From Entoloma clypeatum (taxonomy: Eukaryota > Basidiomycota > Agaricomycetes > Agaricales > Entolomataceae): 64,000 nt of DNA. Positions 21,535 to 30,820 of the stretch are shown here, piece by piece. Position numbers and translations under genes: made by a program. The stretch covers positions 496,001 to 560,000 of the forward strand of contig OY751486.1 of assembly GCA_963565915.1 (NCBI GenBank), given 5' to 3'. Each line of letters starts with the position of its first letter. Position 1 is the first letter of the stretch. The notes under the pieces were generated by a model that was not told the DNA's origin, ran no database searches, and saw only the letters and a list, made by a program, of their open reading frames with translations.

Positions 21535-23187
21535 TCACTTGACCGTGAGAGGTCTATAATATGCGAAGTCCTTAAACTCATAGGTGAAGTGTAAAGAGGC
21601 GCCGGAATCCAATATCCATTGCGCGCGTTCTTTTTCCTTACAATGTGTACAAGAAGCAAAATGTTTAATATATTTTTTATGTAGATCACTGCTAAAGTGA
21701 TCTACGCATTCTGTACTGGTACTGGCTATTATATCATATGTCTGTTGAGAGGTATTGTTAGCTTTCCGCAATTGGTAAGGTTTAAGAAAGGGTTTCGACG
21801 AACCGTCAAGTTTTATCTCGTCCTCAAACACATCCGGCCCCATCCGTTCCTGGTCGATGTCCATCATTTTCAGCGATTCTTCTATCGACGAGGCTATGCG
21901 ACGCTGTTTAGCCGGCCTTTCGTCGATGTCAGGAATGATGGTATCTAGGATACGAAGGTTTGACCCAGAAGGTCGGGCGCCGATTTCTCGGGCAAGTTTC
22001 CTAACCCTTTCGTTCTTTTTCCACGCAGACGACATCCTAGGAGTCTGTCCGGTGTACTGTGACGAAGGCGGGTTCATCCGCTGCAGTAGTGACTGCATCC
22101 TTTCTGACTCAGGCTGTGCAGTAAAGGAAGTCTTTCCGCGACCAGTTACGGTGGTGAAAGACGGTGCATGATGAGGAGGGAGAGGGCAAGGGGCATGTTG
22201 ACGAGGAGGAAGGGGACAAGGAGCAGGACGACGAGGAATGTGCTCAATAGCTGGTGCGATGAACTCGACCATCTCCTCGGCTTGGTCGGACTCGTTGTCC
22301 GCGTTGTTGGCGCGTTTCTTCTGGTTGCGCCAGCGTCCCTTTCCCTTCTTCTTTTCAGAAGCGGTACTCGGGTCGGTCGAGTTAGGCTGCTCGTCAGCAT
22401 TGTTTTGCGAGGTACTCGGCTTTTGCTGCTTTTCCCATTTGGGGCCCTGCCCCTTTCGCTTAGTCCCGGAAATTTTCCGGGCCTGCTCGTTGGATGCCCG
22501 AGTAGACCCAATCGCATACTTGCGCCTGTACTCCGATACAATGCTGTCGGCAACGGCCTGCCATGTGAAGTCATCGGCGTCGTAGACCTGGAAGAGGGCG
22601 GTGGAGAGAGACGACCAAGCGTCAGGGATGGCACTCGCCAGGATCATAGCCTGCATCAGATCGGGCACGATGAACTTCGCGTCGCTGAGGCGAGCGAAGA
22701 GTGATCCGAGGCGCTCGATTTCCGGTACGGGGTCGCGACCCGAGAGCTTGAAGGAGGCAGCAGCCTTGAAGTCGCCAAAAATGGTGGCGGGGGAGACCTT
22801 CGAATACGTGTCTTTCAACGTCGTCCAAGCTTCCTTTGAGGTTGAGGCGTCCTTGATGTGCCTCCTGATTGCTTCGGAGACTTTGAGACGGATGGAACCC
22901 TGAGCCATGTCGTCGTCTCTGATCCAGGCCTTCTTTTCCTTGGCGAAGGCGGGATGGTCGACAGTGATAGTGACCGCCGGAGGTTGAGTCGCAGATGTCG
23001 AAGTGGCTGAGGCAGGGGTGGAGACCGTGACCGTAAAGTCCTTGATGTCGGGGCACTCAATGTCGCCGGATACGAGGCGCCAGACTCCTTGATGGAGAAG
23101 GTATGACTTCATTTTTTCGGCCCAACTCTGGTAGTCGATGCCGTCGAAGATGGCGATGGAGTCGAGGGCGGAGCGAGAGGTAGACAT
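21535..23187 (-). CDS. Copia gag and protease
   Basis: 550 codons from ATG at 23187. The N-terminus has a typical copia Gag opening (FDGIDYQSWAEKMKSYL) and a capsid-like region to about residue 230. A basic and Pro-rich linker follows, and a protease motif WILDSGASLHFT appears near residue 520, the DSG being the aspartic-protease active site. The frame ends in TGA at 21535-21537, after which homologous sequence continues in the same frame (QTAAKGKKLEILG), so this stop is a point mutation in the gag-pol reading frame and not a natural end. No CCHC knuckle is evident. Confidence 0.9.
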   Translation of the reverse strand: MSTSRSALDSIAIFDGIDYQSWAEKMKSYLLHQGVWRLVSGDIECPDIKDFTVTVSTPASATSTSATQPPAVTITVDHPAFAKEKKAWIRDDDMAQGSIRLKVSEAIRRHIKDASTSKEAWTTLKDTYSKVSPATIFGDFKAAASFKLSGRDPVPEIERLGSLFARLSDAKFIVPDLMQAMILASAIPDAWSSLSTALFQVYDADDFTWQAVADSIVSEYRRKYAIGSTRASNEQARKISGTKRKGQGPKWEKQQKPSTSQNNADEQPNSTDPSTASEKKKGKGRWRNQKKRANNADNESDQAEEMVEFIAPAIEHIPRRPAPCPLPPRQHAPCPLPPHHAPSFTTVTGRGKTSFTAQPESERMQSLLQRMNPPSSQYTGQTPRMSSAWKKNERVRKLAREIGARPSGSNLRILDTIIPDIDERPAKQRRIASSIEESLKMMDIDQERMGPDVFEDEIKLDGSSKPFLKPYQLRKANNTSQQTYDIIASTSTECVDHFSSDLHKKYIKHFASCTHCKEKERAQWILDSGASLHFTYEFKDFAYYRPLTVK

Positions 23188-23535
23188 TTTTAGATGAATC
23201 TAAGAAAGGGTTCCCAATCAGTGATGTGTTATGAATATGATTCAAGAAAACAATTAAATGATTCCTTATGACATATTCCCTTTAGGAATAGCGGTCACGG
23301 GAAAACCCTTTATATGTCAGAGACGTATAGGGTGTGATCAATGTTTCCACATGGAGTGTACTAGGTCAATCCCCTTAGGGACGCCTCATGACAGGTACTT
23401 GTCGTAATGACGTTCCCAGGTTCATATGTGAAGAAGTAAGACTCAGAACCTAGATCTTTCGATCGGTTCTTTGCCAACCAGGGTAGAGTGGGCAGGTACT
23501 CGCTGTTGCCAGCGTTTCCCAAGTCCCTCTGCTAT

Positions 23536-23550
23536 CCGGGGCCCATAACC
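23536..23550 (-). other. Putative copia primer-binding site
   Basis: Immediately inside the 5' LTR the minus strand reads GGTTATGGGCCCCGG. This resembles the complement of the anticodon arm of initiator Met-tRNA (GGTTATGAGCCC), the half-tRNA primer used by some copia elements. One mismatch remains, and the host tRNA is not in the window. Confidence 0.4.
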
Positions 23551-23856
23551 TGTTGAAGTTCCACCTGGGCGCTAGCCACAGGTGTACTGAGCAACATAGC
23601 TACAGTGGAAGTACTCTACGATACCGCTATAGTCACTTACATGGTTTGGAGGGGGTAAGGCTAGTGAGAGCGGTTGAGGCTGGTGAGAGCGATGGAGCTG
23701 GTTAAGAGTCAAGAGACAACTTGTTGATATTGACAGTTTCCTGGTCTTATATACCGTACTACTGTTTGTACCAACCAAATAAGTATGTAATCGAAGATGT
23801 GTAAAGGTCACGTGATATAATCTAATCTAATCTACGTGATGGGAAAAGTTTCAACA
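23551..23856 (-). repeat. Copia A1 LTR (5' LTR of the minus-strand element), 306 bp
   Basis: Starts TGTTGAAG at 23551 and ends TTCAACA at 23856. It is identical to the 18253 LTR apart from two C/T differences and one AATCT unit. Confidence 0.95.
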
Positions 23857-24267
23857 CTAACGAGAGATGCGGCGGGACAGGATCAATGGGATGGGATGAG
23901 AGATGCAACGGGGCACAGGATGGGAGACACAGCGGGGCATATGGAGACCCACAGCTTTTCTGTACCCCACACCCATTACTATGCAGAAATAATTATAATA
24001 TATTTTATGATCTCAAATGTTTGGAATAACATGAGTCCTACAAGAACGACTCGGAGGACGGGATCGAGATTGGGAAGGAATATAAATAACTATGCCGACA
24101 AATTAAAAAGGGAATGCTGCATGCCGACTCCCGATTGAGGGCCTAGTCCTAGCACCACATGTTGGGAGGCCAGGATATATTGAGGGTCTCAATATATCAC
24201 CATCTGTAAGTAGCACTCACCATGTATCATGCCTGACCTGTAACCACAGAATTGAATATATTCCACC
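23857..24267. other. Intergenic with a perfect 11-bp hairpin
   Basis: No gene is seen. The arms GATATATTGAG (24174-24184) and CTCAATATATC (24188-24198) form a perfect hairpin with a 3-nt loop. The first 100 bp hold GGGACA/GGGATG-type short repeats. Confidence 0.6.
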
Positions 24268-25309
24268 CAAGGGGGTGTCGGAACGCGACTGCAGCAACAC
24301 ATGTCGGACTTTTTTTTCGGCCTCATGAGACCCCCCCCCACCCCCTCCTTCCTAATATAGTATGTTATACCCACAAACATATATATTTCTACGAAAAACA
24401 TAAGATCAAAATGATAAACCTCTCACAAAATTACAAATGAACACGTCAGCGTGCAGGTACCTATCGATGTTTTCGACCAGAATCTGCCTTGCAGCTATCA
24501 CAGCTCCACTGCTTCGGAGTAAATGTATACTTCATACAACTTTGATGATACTAAAATCAATTATGAGGATCGTTGCAAGTCCTGGATGAGCGAGACAAGA
24601 GGGAACTTACCCAGACTGTTTCACATCCTTGCACTCGGCATTGCATAGTGTTTCGGCCCTCTTGAATTTCGGCATCGGTGATGGTGACCCCGCAAATACA
24701 AGTCTTCAGGTTGAGTAAGTGAACTTTTCTTGTTCGACTCGGCCGTGTCCGCATATCGGTGGCAGCTCCACTCAGCGGCAGGGGCCGGGAGGTCGTAAGG
24801 GCTGTTGGGACTGGACCAGGGATGATCGCGGGTGGTGCAGCGGCTGGCGCTGCAGCTGGAGACATCGCGGGTGGGGACTGTGGGTTTGCTGCAACAAGGA
24901 TATTCACAGATCATGGAAAACCAAAAGGACTCAGACTTACTATGTGTTTTGAGAACATATGGCTTGTCATCCAGCTCATCATCCACTCCCTGTTACACTG
25001 GCCACGGTTCGGTCCTCGAACCTCCGGACCGCGGTTCGGACCTGGACTGGACCCTAGGTCCGGGGTGCGGGTCCTTACATCTGGCGGACTCGGACCTCCT
25101 TAGAGGTCCAGGTCCAGAGGTGTGTTGGACCTGGACCGGGGGTTCGAACCTGCTGGACCCACCTCAGATTCTGATTAACTTCGGCAGCGTGTTTGACGTG
25201 TCGTGTGATCTCATTTACTCAACCATTTCTTCCACATATAAATACTGTACTTTCGAGATGGAAATGAAAAGAATCCATGCATGACCTACTCAGATAAATT
25301 AGTACTTCA

Positions 25310-25850
25310 ACCCCTTGACACATAAAAATATAAAATCGCACCATATCCGTGGAACGCTGGACTGTCGTCTGCCTGGGCATTCAATCTACACATAGATGGC
25401 ATGAATTTGAGATAGAAACGAAGGGAAACGAATAAGAACGCACCGAGTTGTGATTTATACATCACTTTAACCCCTTGACCCATAAAAATCGAAAATCGCG
25501 CGATATCCGCGAAACGCTGGGCTGTCGTCGACCCAGGCATTTGACCTAGACATAAATGGGATGGATTTGAGATATAAATGAAGGGAAACGGATGGAAACT
25601 CACCAGGATATGATTTATTCTTTCCCATAGCCCCTGCACCCATAACAGCCCGAAATCGCGCCACACCCCGTAAGCTCCGGGCTCTCATCTATGCAGGCTC
25701 TTGATCTACACATAATTGGGATATTTTTGAGATAGTAACGAAAGAAAACGAATGAGAACTCACTGGGATATGATTATCCCTCTCATCAGTCCCTTGAGCC
25801 ACTGCAAGCCCGAATCATGCCGTACCCGGCTCTCATGAACCTGGTCCTTT
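25310..25850 (+). repeat. 160-bp tandem repeat, 3.4 copies
   Basis: Copies start at about 25311, 25471, 25632 and 25791, with landmarks CCCTTGACCCATAAAAAT, TTTGAGATA and AAACGAATGAGAACTCACTGG. Identity is about 75-85% between neighbours. An inverted partial copy lies near 26020-26110. Confidence 0.85.
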
Positions 25851-25860
25851 AATCTGCCAG

Positions 25861-25891
25861 TGTCCGATGTCAAAAAAAAAAACATCGGACA
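25861..25891. repeat. Hairpin with poly-A loop
   Basis: The arms TGTCCGATGT (25861-25870) and ACATCGGACA (25882-25891) are perfectly complementary around an A-rich 11-nt loop, near the middle of the nested element. Confidence 0.9.
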
Positions 25892-26720
25892 TGGAATGAG
25901 AGAGGATGGGTCAATGACTTCGTTGATCATGAATCATGGTTACCGAACGCGTTGACGCGGTCACGTGATCGGCAGACGTCTGATCAACGAACTCATCAAC
26001 TTCCATTGGAAAGAATGGGACATACCTCTGTGAGTTCTAATTCGTTTCTCTTCATTTCTATCTCAAATACACCGCATTTGTGTGTAGAAAAAAGGCCCAC
26101 TTAGACGAGAGCCTGCCGTTCTGTGGATGCGGCGCGATTTCGTGATGGTTTTTGCATACAGGTTTTTTTCTGTACACTAGCCGTGAACTCAGCGGGTTTT
26201 GAGCTTAAAAATTAGGTCCGGACCTGGACCGGACCTCAAGGACCTGGACCTTGAGCTTGAGGTTCGGGTGCGGGTCCGCTGGATGCTCGGACTGGACCCC
26301 TAGGTGCGGGTCCAGGTCCAGTCGAAAATGCCTGGACACGGACCGGACCGGACCGTGGCCAGTGTACTCCCTGTTCATCCACCGACTCGGACTCGTTCTG
26401 TGCGCTGGCATCATCATCGTCTGAATGCTCGGAAATATCATCTGCAGGTTCCTCATACCTGCCCCTGGATTTTCGCCCGCATGTGTCGAGGAACTTGGCG
26501 CCGAATGACTACATGCAGAGCATGTTAAATCTTCCGAGTCGAAACACAAGGAAATGATGAGACCAAGATGAGACTTACCTTCGGCGGTCCCGACTGGGCA
26601 TCCTGCCGTTTTCGGTTAATTAATCGGGGGGTCGGACTTTTTTTTTTCACCCCCGTGGACCCCCCCCCCCCACCCACGTGTGTTGCCGGGATCGCGTTCC
26701 GACACCCCCTTGATTCCACC

Positions 26721-27700
26721 TACTGACTAGGTTGTCAACAGCCGAACTCGGAAATTGCCGTGCTCTGCAGTGGCCACTCACCACATTTGGCTCGGCTACG
26801 CTCACATCATCAGGGGTAGTTATTTCTATTGCTGTAAACGTTACAGAAAATTTGAACCCAAACCAGCAAACTGGGGAAATCTAGGGTAAGTAAGTAAGTG
26901 GGTCCATGCCTCTATATTGTCCGTGGATTCTCTCAGGCTCGGTAAACGTTAATATTATAAAGTCCACTTGTTCACCTAGCCCATAACTTGCTCGATGTTC
27001 GACATCCCTGCTTTCATCAGAAAGTGCTTGACCTCGCCGCCCAAGCAAAAGTCTGTATGTACTTCGCATCAGTTCCTTTCTGGGTAACAAAAATACTTGT
27101 TTTTTCAATAGTCCAAGACCAAGACCCAGTCCGAGGCTGCTATGTTCAAGACCTGGTGTGATCTAGGCCTCATTACACCCGCGAATACAGTACGTTGAAA
27201 GCGCCTACTGACTCTACTCAGCGCCTCACTCCAACTTGGTATCCTAGTCGCAGAAGGGACAGACTGAGTCTCGCGATTGCCAAGAAAAGACTTTGCTGAC
27301 ATCCTCAGAGATTGAAGCACCGGAGGGTCCTAGAAAAAATAATCCTCCACCGACAACAAAGGCAACTCCTCAGCGGATGCCCAACGTGCCATGGCCAAAT
27401 CCACCCTCCCAACGGTCTGTTCAATGGGCTGTGGTAGCCCGCCGCCCTGACTCTGTAACCTCCCATGTTCAAGGTGGCCGTAATGCCTGCTCAGTGACAT
27501 ATGATCGTCAGTCGTGATCAGGAGCCCAAGCTTAGATTAGTTACCTACAATTTCTATGATTTGCGTCCGTCTCGTCTCACGCCAAAGCCTCCCTTGACGT
27601 CCCTGCCCAGGGCCACGACCTTACAACAGAGCCTTATTGGATGCACCCCATTTCTCAAAAACGTACTAAGTGTTATTTTCTTCCGTAACACATTGAATTA
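26721..27700. other. Unassigned single-copy-looking sequence
   Basis: On the minus strand two adjoining open segments (27320-27105 and 27108-26881) read as ordinary protein-like sequence (SEALSRVSRRFQRTVF; TYRLLLGRRGQALSDES) but match nothing I recognise. They overlap at a possible splice or frameshift. This may be a fragment of a real gene. Confidence 0.35.
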
Positions 27701-27739
27701 GGAATATACGGACTGTTGTGAAGTCTTGCCTGTTACCTT

Positions 27740-28850
27740 TGGAAAACGTGATCGAGGGGTGCAACCGTTTCATCTCTTCATCTATGAGGTGAATTGTCTT
27801 GTCACCGACGACGTGAGGTGGGAGGGATGGTGGTGCAGCCATGGTGTCCCTTCGTCGAGGAGGTAGAGGGGTGAGTGTCACGACGTAGCTGATCGTCTCG
27901 CCATATCGTCTCGTCAACGACGTGAAGTGGTGGATGTGGTGGCGGTACAGCCGTGGCGTCTCTCGCGAGGCAGCCATTCGCCCCTTCGTCGTGGACGTAG
28001 TGGCGAGTCTTGTGGTTCAGCCTTGCCATCAACCCCTCTGCCGCACCTCCTTCTCTTCCCTTCGCGCCTTCGAGCACCTCGGGCGTCCCGGCGCATCCGT
28101 CCTGTTTCATTGTCAAGAGGGAGGGTGGAAGGCGTAGAAAGAGGGCAATTGGCATAACCGTCTCGTTTCGTGGTCGAAGGAGTGGTGGTGGGCGGTCTCC
28201 TGACATTCTGGTACAGCCATCTCATCTCGTTCCCTCGTCGAAGGAGTGGCGTGATGGGTGCCCTGTGCAGTCGTCCCGGTCTCTCGTCGACGGAGTATGG
28301 CGGGAGGTGTCCTGATACAGTCGTCCCATTCCCTCGTCGAAGAAGTGGGGTGGGTGGTCCTCGTCTCGTTCCCTCTGCACCCCGTCTCGTTCCCTCATCG
28401 AAGGAGTGGCATGGGCACCTCTGGCGCATGTGTCTCGTTTCCTCGTCAGAGGAGTGGCATGGAGGGTGTCCTCGCGCAGCTGTCTCGTTCCCTTGTTGAA
28501 GGAGCAAGGCGGGTGGTCTCCTGGTATAGATATACTCGACAGGGTGGTGTGGTGGTTGTCCTTGCGGTGTAAGCCGTCTGGTGGGTGGGAGCGCGAGGTG
28601 GAAGGGAAGAGTGAGTCGTTGGATGGTGGTGAGTGCTGGTGTGGGTCGTTAGAGAGCGTCAAGGCTAGGGGGACGTGAGGTGCGTACCTCGTCCGGCTGC
28701 GCTTGTATCGTGGTAGGTGCGAGGGAGTCGAACAGGGTTGAGCCATTCCGTCGGTGAGGGAGGTGTGGGATCGAAGGGCCGTTCCGTCGGTGAGGGTGAG
28801 AGAGCGTGGGCGGCGATGGTGGGAAACAGGGGCGGGCTCTGTGACGAGGC
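27740..28850 (+). repeat. ~50-bp minisatellite array A
   Basis: Units of about 50 bp of the form GTCTCGTTCCCTCGTCGAAG GAGTGG-GTGGG-TCCTGGTACAGCC are repeated with variation. The reverse strand reads DEGTRxLxQDT-like peptides in places, but the period is not a clean multiple of three. Related arrays lie at 53150-55560 and, inverted, 56600-57850. A fragment around 28030-28090 also recurs at 54090 and 55110. Confidence 0.8.
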
Positions 28851-28854
28851 AAGC

Positions 28855-29130
28855 CTGTTGCAGAAGGGGGTGAAGTAATCAGTACCAGACGACGGCAAAT
28901 CTGCCGCCGTCATTCTTGCTGATGGTGTGGTAAAGGGCATACCTTTTTCCCAGGCTCTAAGCGCCGTCGTTGACGAAGTGCTCATTTCTTGAGGCATCCG
29001 AGGAGGAGGTGAGGTCGAAGGAATGAAATCGCGTCGTCGAAATGCCGAGATCGAGGCATCCGAGAGTCAAAGAAATACGAAGGGACGAGAGACGGGATGC
29101 CAGGGACTACTCGCCGGCAGAACGTCCCTT
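28855..29130 (+). repeat. Dispersed repeat segment, related to 55740-55950
   Basis: Shares GGTGAAGTAATCAG, a GACGGCAAA block, GGCATACCTTT, GAGGCATCCGAGGAGG and the TGCCAGGGACTACTC motif in the same order as 55740-55950. I cannot tell whether it is the end of a mobile element or an old untranslated exon. Confidence 0.75.
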
Positions 29131-29475
29131 GCCCCCGCGATGAATGTGGACTGCGGGTCCGATTTCGTCGACGACGATTCGTGGGTGTTGACTGTGGGAA
29201 TTCCTCACTGGCAAGCTTGCCCAGTCCGATTTCGTCATGGATGAATGTGGGTTGTGGGGCGATTTCCCGAACAAGCCTGCGGCTGTGCACTGGCTACGAT
29301 TCCGCACAGCCCCGGGCGGAACGAACTTCCCGAGTCCGCATTCGGGAGACCGCCTTGAAGGTGGGGATTGAGGGCGGTCTCTGCACCACCAGCTGGGCTC
29401 CTCTCTCCCCTCGTGCGACGAGGGACGTTCTGCTGGGGAGTAGTCCCTGGCACTTCGTCTCTCGTCCCATTCTAC
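29082..29475. repeat. Inverted-repeat unit with conserved ~50-bp arms (copy 1)
   Basis: The left arm (29082-29135, containing TGCCAGGGACTACTCGCC then AGAACGTCCC) is repeated in inverse orientation at 29405-29475. About 270 bp lie between them. A similar pair sits at 56011-56445. The arrangement resembles a foldback or miniature element, but no target duplication is clear. Confidence 0.7.
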
Positions 29476-29567
29476 TTCGACCTCCCACCGCCTCCGATAC
29501 CTCAAGGTCAGCACGCCGTCTGCATGTCGCCCCTTCTCTCATCCCGTTCGATTCCTAAAACCTCGCC

Positions 29568-30190
29568 TCCTCGAGAGTGGGGTTGAAGAAGACGTTGCGG
29601 GCGACGGACATGGCGTCTGCGAGATTGCGATCGATCTCGTTGAGAATGTCTTTGGAGGGTCTGCGGTGGAGGATGGTGCATGCTTTGGGGGTCGTGCAAT
29701 CGGTGAGGAAGGCGAAGTATCTGGGTTCCATGAAAGGGTGGTGAGTTATGCGATAGGAAAGGGTTGCGCAACTCGTCACCGATTTTTTCAATGTTGAAGA
29801 GGCCGCATGATGTCTCACGCAGGTCTTCGACCTGGTTGACGATGGTGGCGCCTACGGCGAGGGCGATGCGGTTGTTGTCCGATTTGCGGACGCGGAGGGC
29901 AGAGACATTGGCCTCCACGAGGTAATGTTGTGCGAGATCTGAAGGACAAGTTTGAGCCCACGTTACATACATTGGGGGGAGACCGTACCGAGATGCCTTT
30001 CTCCGTGATGAGAAGATCGGGCTTGAACTCGAGAATCTTGGCAACCATTGCCTTGACCTGCTCCTCCTCGATGTTCTGTGCGCGCTCCCAGTCCGTCTCT
30101 TTTGAAAATTCCATATTCGTCTGGGACTCTCCCTTCTTGTACTCCAAAGGACAGTCGAGAAGCACGATCCTCGGATTGCACCATTCAGCA
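29568..30190 (-). pseudogene. CCT3: CCT3 (T-complex chaperonin gamma subunit) gene fragment
   Basis: The minus-strand reading starts near 30190 with VLLDCPLEYKKGESQTNME and continues KETDWERAQNIEEEQVKAM, the hallmark of CCT subunit gamma. An intron (gtacggtctc...cttcag, about 29994-29945) leads to LVEANVSALRVRKSDNNRIA, and a second (GTTGCG...CCCAG, about 29772-29725) to the exon YFAFLTDCTTPKACTILHR through RNLADAMSVARNV. The frame then runs off into EEARF and a stop at 29568, just where the conserved NPTL-APGGG block should continue. The N-terminal third and the C-terminal third of CCT3 are absent. Introns are retained, so this is a genomic fragment and not a retrocopy. The real CCT3 must be elsewhere. 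Confidence 0.85.
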
Positions 30191-30229
30191 CAGGCCAGTT
30201 TAATCCTACCTTAGTTTCGAAAGACAAAT

Positions 30230-30820
30230 CCGATCCTATCCGATTACCCCCCTCTGTATGAAGCTGTTATAGCCAAGTCCGTTATAATCACACCCTATCT
30301 GTGCCCAATCCTTGCCCAATCCAATCCAATCCCATCCCAACCAAGGTCCCTCTTGCAAGTTTGAGATCAACAAATCTGATGACTGACTCGCCATCGAGTC
30401 GTCAAATCCAACTGAACCAATTCCATCCTATTACATCCAATCCCATCCATCCTTGCTATCCAACTACTAAGATCATTCATGGAATATTGAAAAAATGAAT
30501 GTATGAATGTGAAACCAATCTGATCCAAACCTATCTAATCTCCCTCAGACCAACCCTTCCTACTAAGCAAACCAATTTACTCGATTCATAATTGTGAATA
30601 GATACAATTGAACAAATAACTTGAAGTCAATTTTTCCAACCTAGTCAGTAGGGGTGATATATCAAATCCTAAGACCTTAGCACGACTGTGTTGCATCCCC
30701 GGCATTAATCACAGGTAGCTGGATGATATATCAGACATGATATATCACACCATGTGACTTCCATCTCAGAGCACGTTGGGGCATTGCTGCGTCAGATAGC
30801 AAGTGAACTCTTGTCTTTTC
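30230..30820. other. AT-rich spacer with short CCAATC repeats and GATATATC hairpins
   Basis: CCAATCC/CCATCC words (30300-30470) and several GATATATC palindromes (30655-30755) are visible. No gene is seen. Confidence 0.6.

Larger units (their letters stand above)
18253..23856 (-). mobile_element. Full-length Ty1/copia retrotransposon, copy A1
   Basis: The element is 5604 bp, bounded by direct LTRs that begin TGTTGAAG and end TTCAACA, and flanked by the 5-bp target duplication CTAAC at 18248-18252 and 23857-23861. Gag-pol lies on the minus strand. A run of G (minus strand, 18564-18570) abuts the 3' LTR as a polypurine tract. The LTRs differ by two substitutions and one 5-bp unit, so insertion was recent. 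Coding capacity is damaged: two single TGA stops and a deletion in the integrase core. A second copy of the family starts at 61878. Confidence 0.95.
24994..26366. mobile_element. Nested hAT-type non-autonomous element (TIR TACACTGGCCACGG)
   Basis: The element is 1373 bp with 22-bp terminal inverted repeats starting TACACTGGCCACGG (one mismatch) and 8-bp target duplications CTCCCTGT at 24986-24993 and 26367-26374. Both ends continue with GGTCC/GGACC-rich subterminal sequence. Internally it has a 160-bp tandem repeat, a central poly-A hairpin and an inverted partial copy, but no transposase or other gene. Confidence 0.9.
24461..26549 (-). pseudogene. PHD-finger-like gene, split by a nested transposon
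   Basis: On the minus strand an acidic segment (ISEHSDDDDASAQNESE, about 26455-26375) is interrupted by the nested element and resumes at 24993 (VDDELDDKPYVLKTH). An intron (gtaagtct...gttgcag, about 24948-24897) follows, then a Pro/Ala-rich exon and the zinc-finger core CICGVTITDAEIQEG...MQCRVQGCETVW. A second intron (gtaagttccc from 24613) leads to the last exon (FTPKQWSCDSCKADSGRKHR, stop 24461-24463). The Cys/Trp pattern C-x-C...C-x4-C...W-x-C-x2-C fits a PHD-type finger, probably chromatin-binding by analogy. Removing the nested element and one 8-bp duplicate keeps the frame. Its presence inside transposon termini suggests capture. Confidence 0.7.
24268..26712 (-). mobile_element. hAT-type DNA transposon (TIR CAAGGGGGTGTCGGAACG) carrying a PHD-like gene
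   Basis: The element is 2445 bp, with perfect terminal inverted repeats of 21 bp beginning CAAGGGGGTGTCGGAACG, and 8-bp target duplications ATTCCACC at 24260-24267 and 26713-26720. An 8-bp duplication and a CA-start terminus fit the hAT superfamily. It contains no transposase, only a spliced zinc-finger gene on the minus strand, which is itself broken by a second transposon (24994-26366). Without that insertion it would be about 1.06 kb. The termini and subterminal 100-150 bp are shared with the element at 30821-31616. Confidence 0.9.

Noticed and set aside
25130..25160. GGGGTTCGAACC as a tRNA or SINE promoter
   Set aside because: It lies within the GGTCC/GGACC-rich subterminal sequence of the nested hAT element, with no A-box at the right distance.
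25310..25850. CRISPR-like regular repeats
   Set aside because: The whole 160-bp unit is repeated, with no unique spacers, in a eukaryotic transposon.
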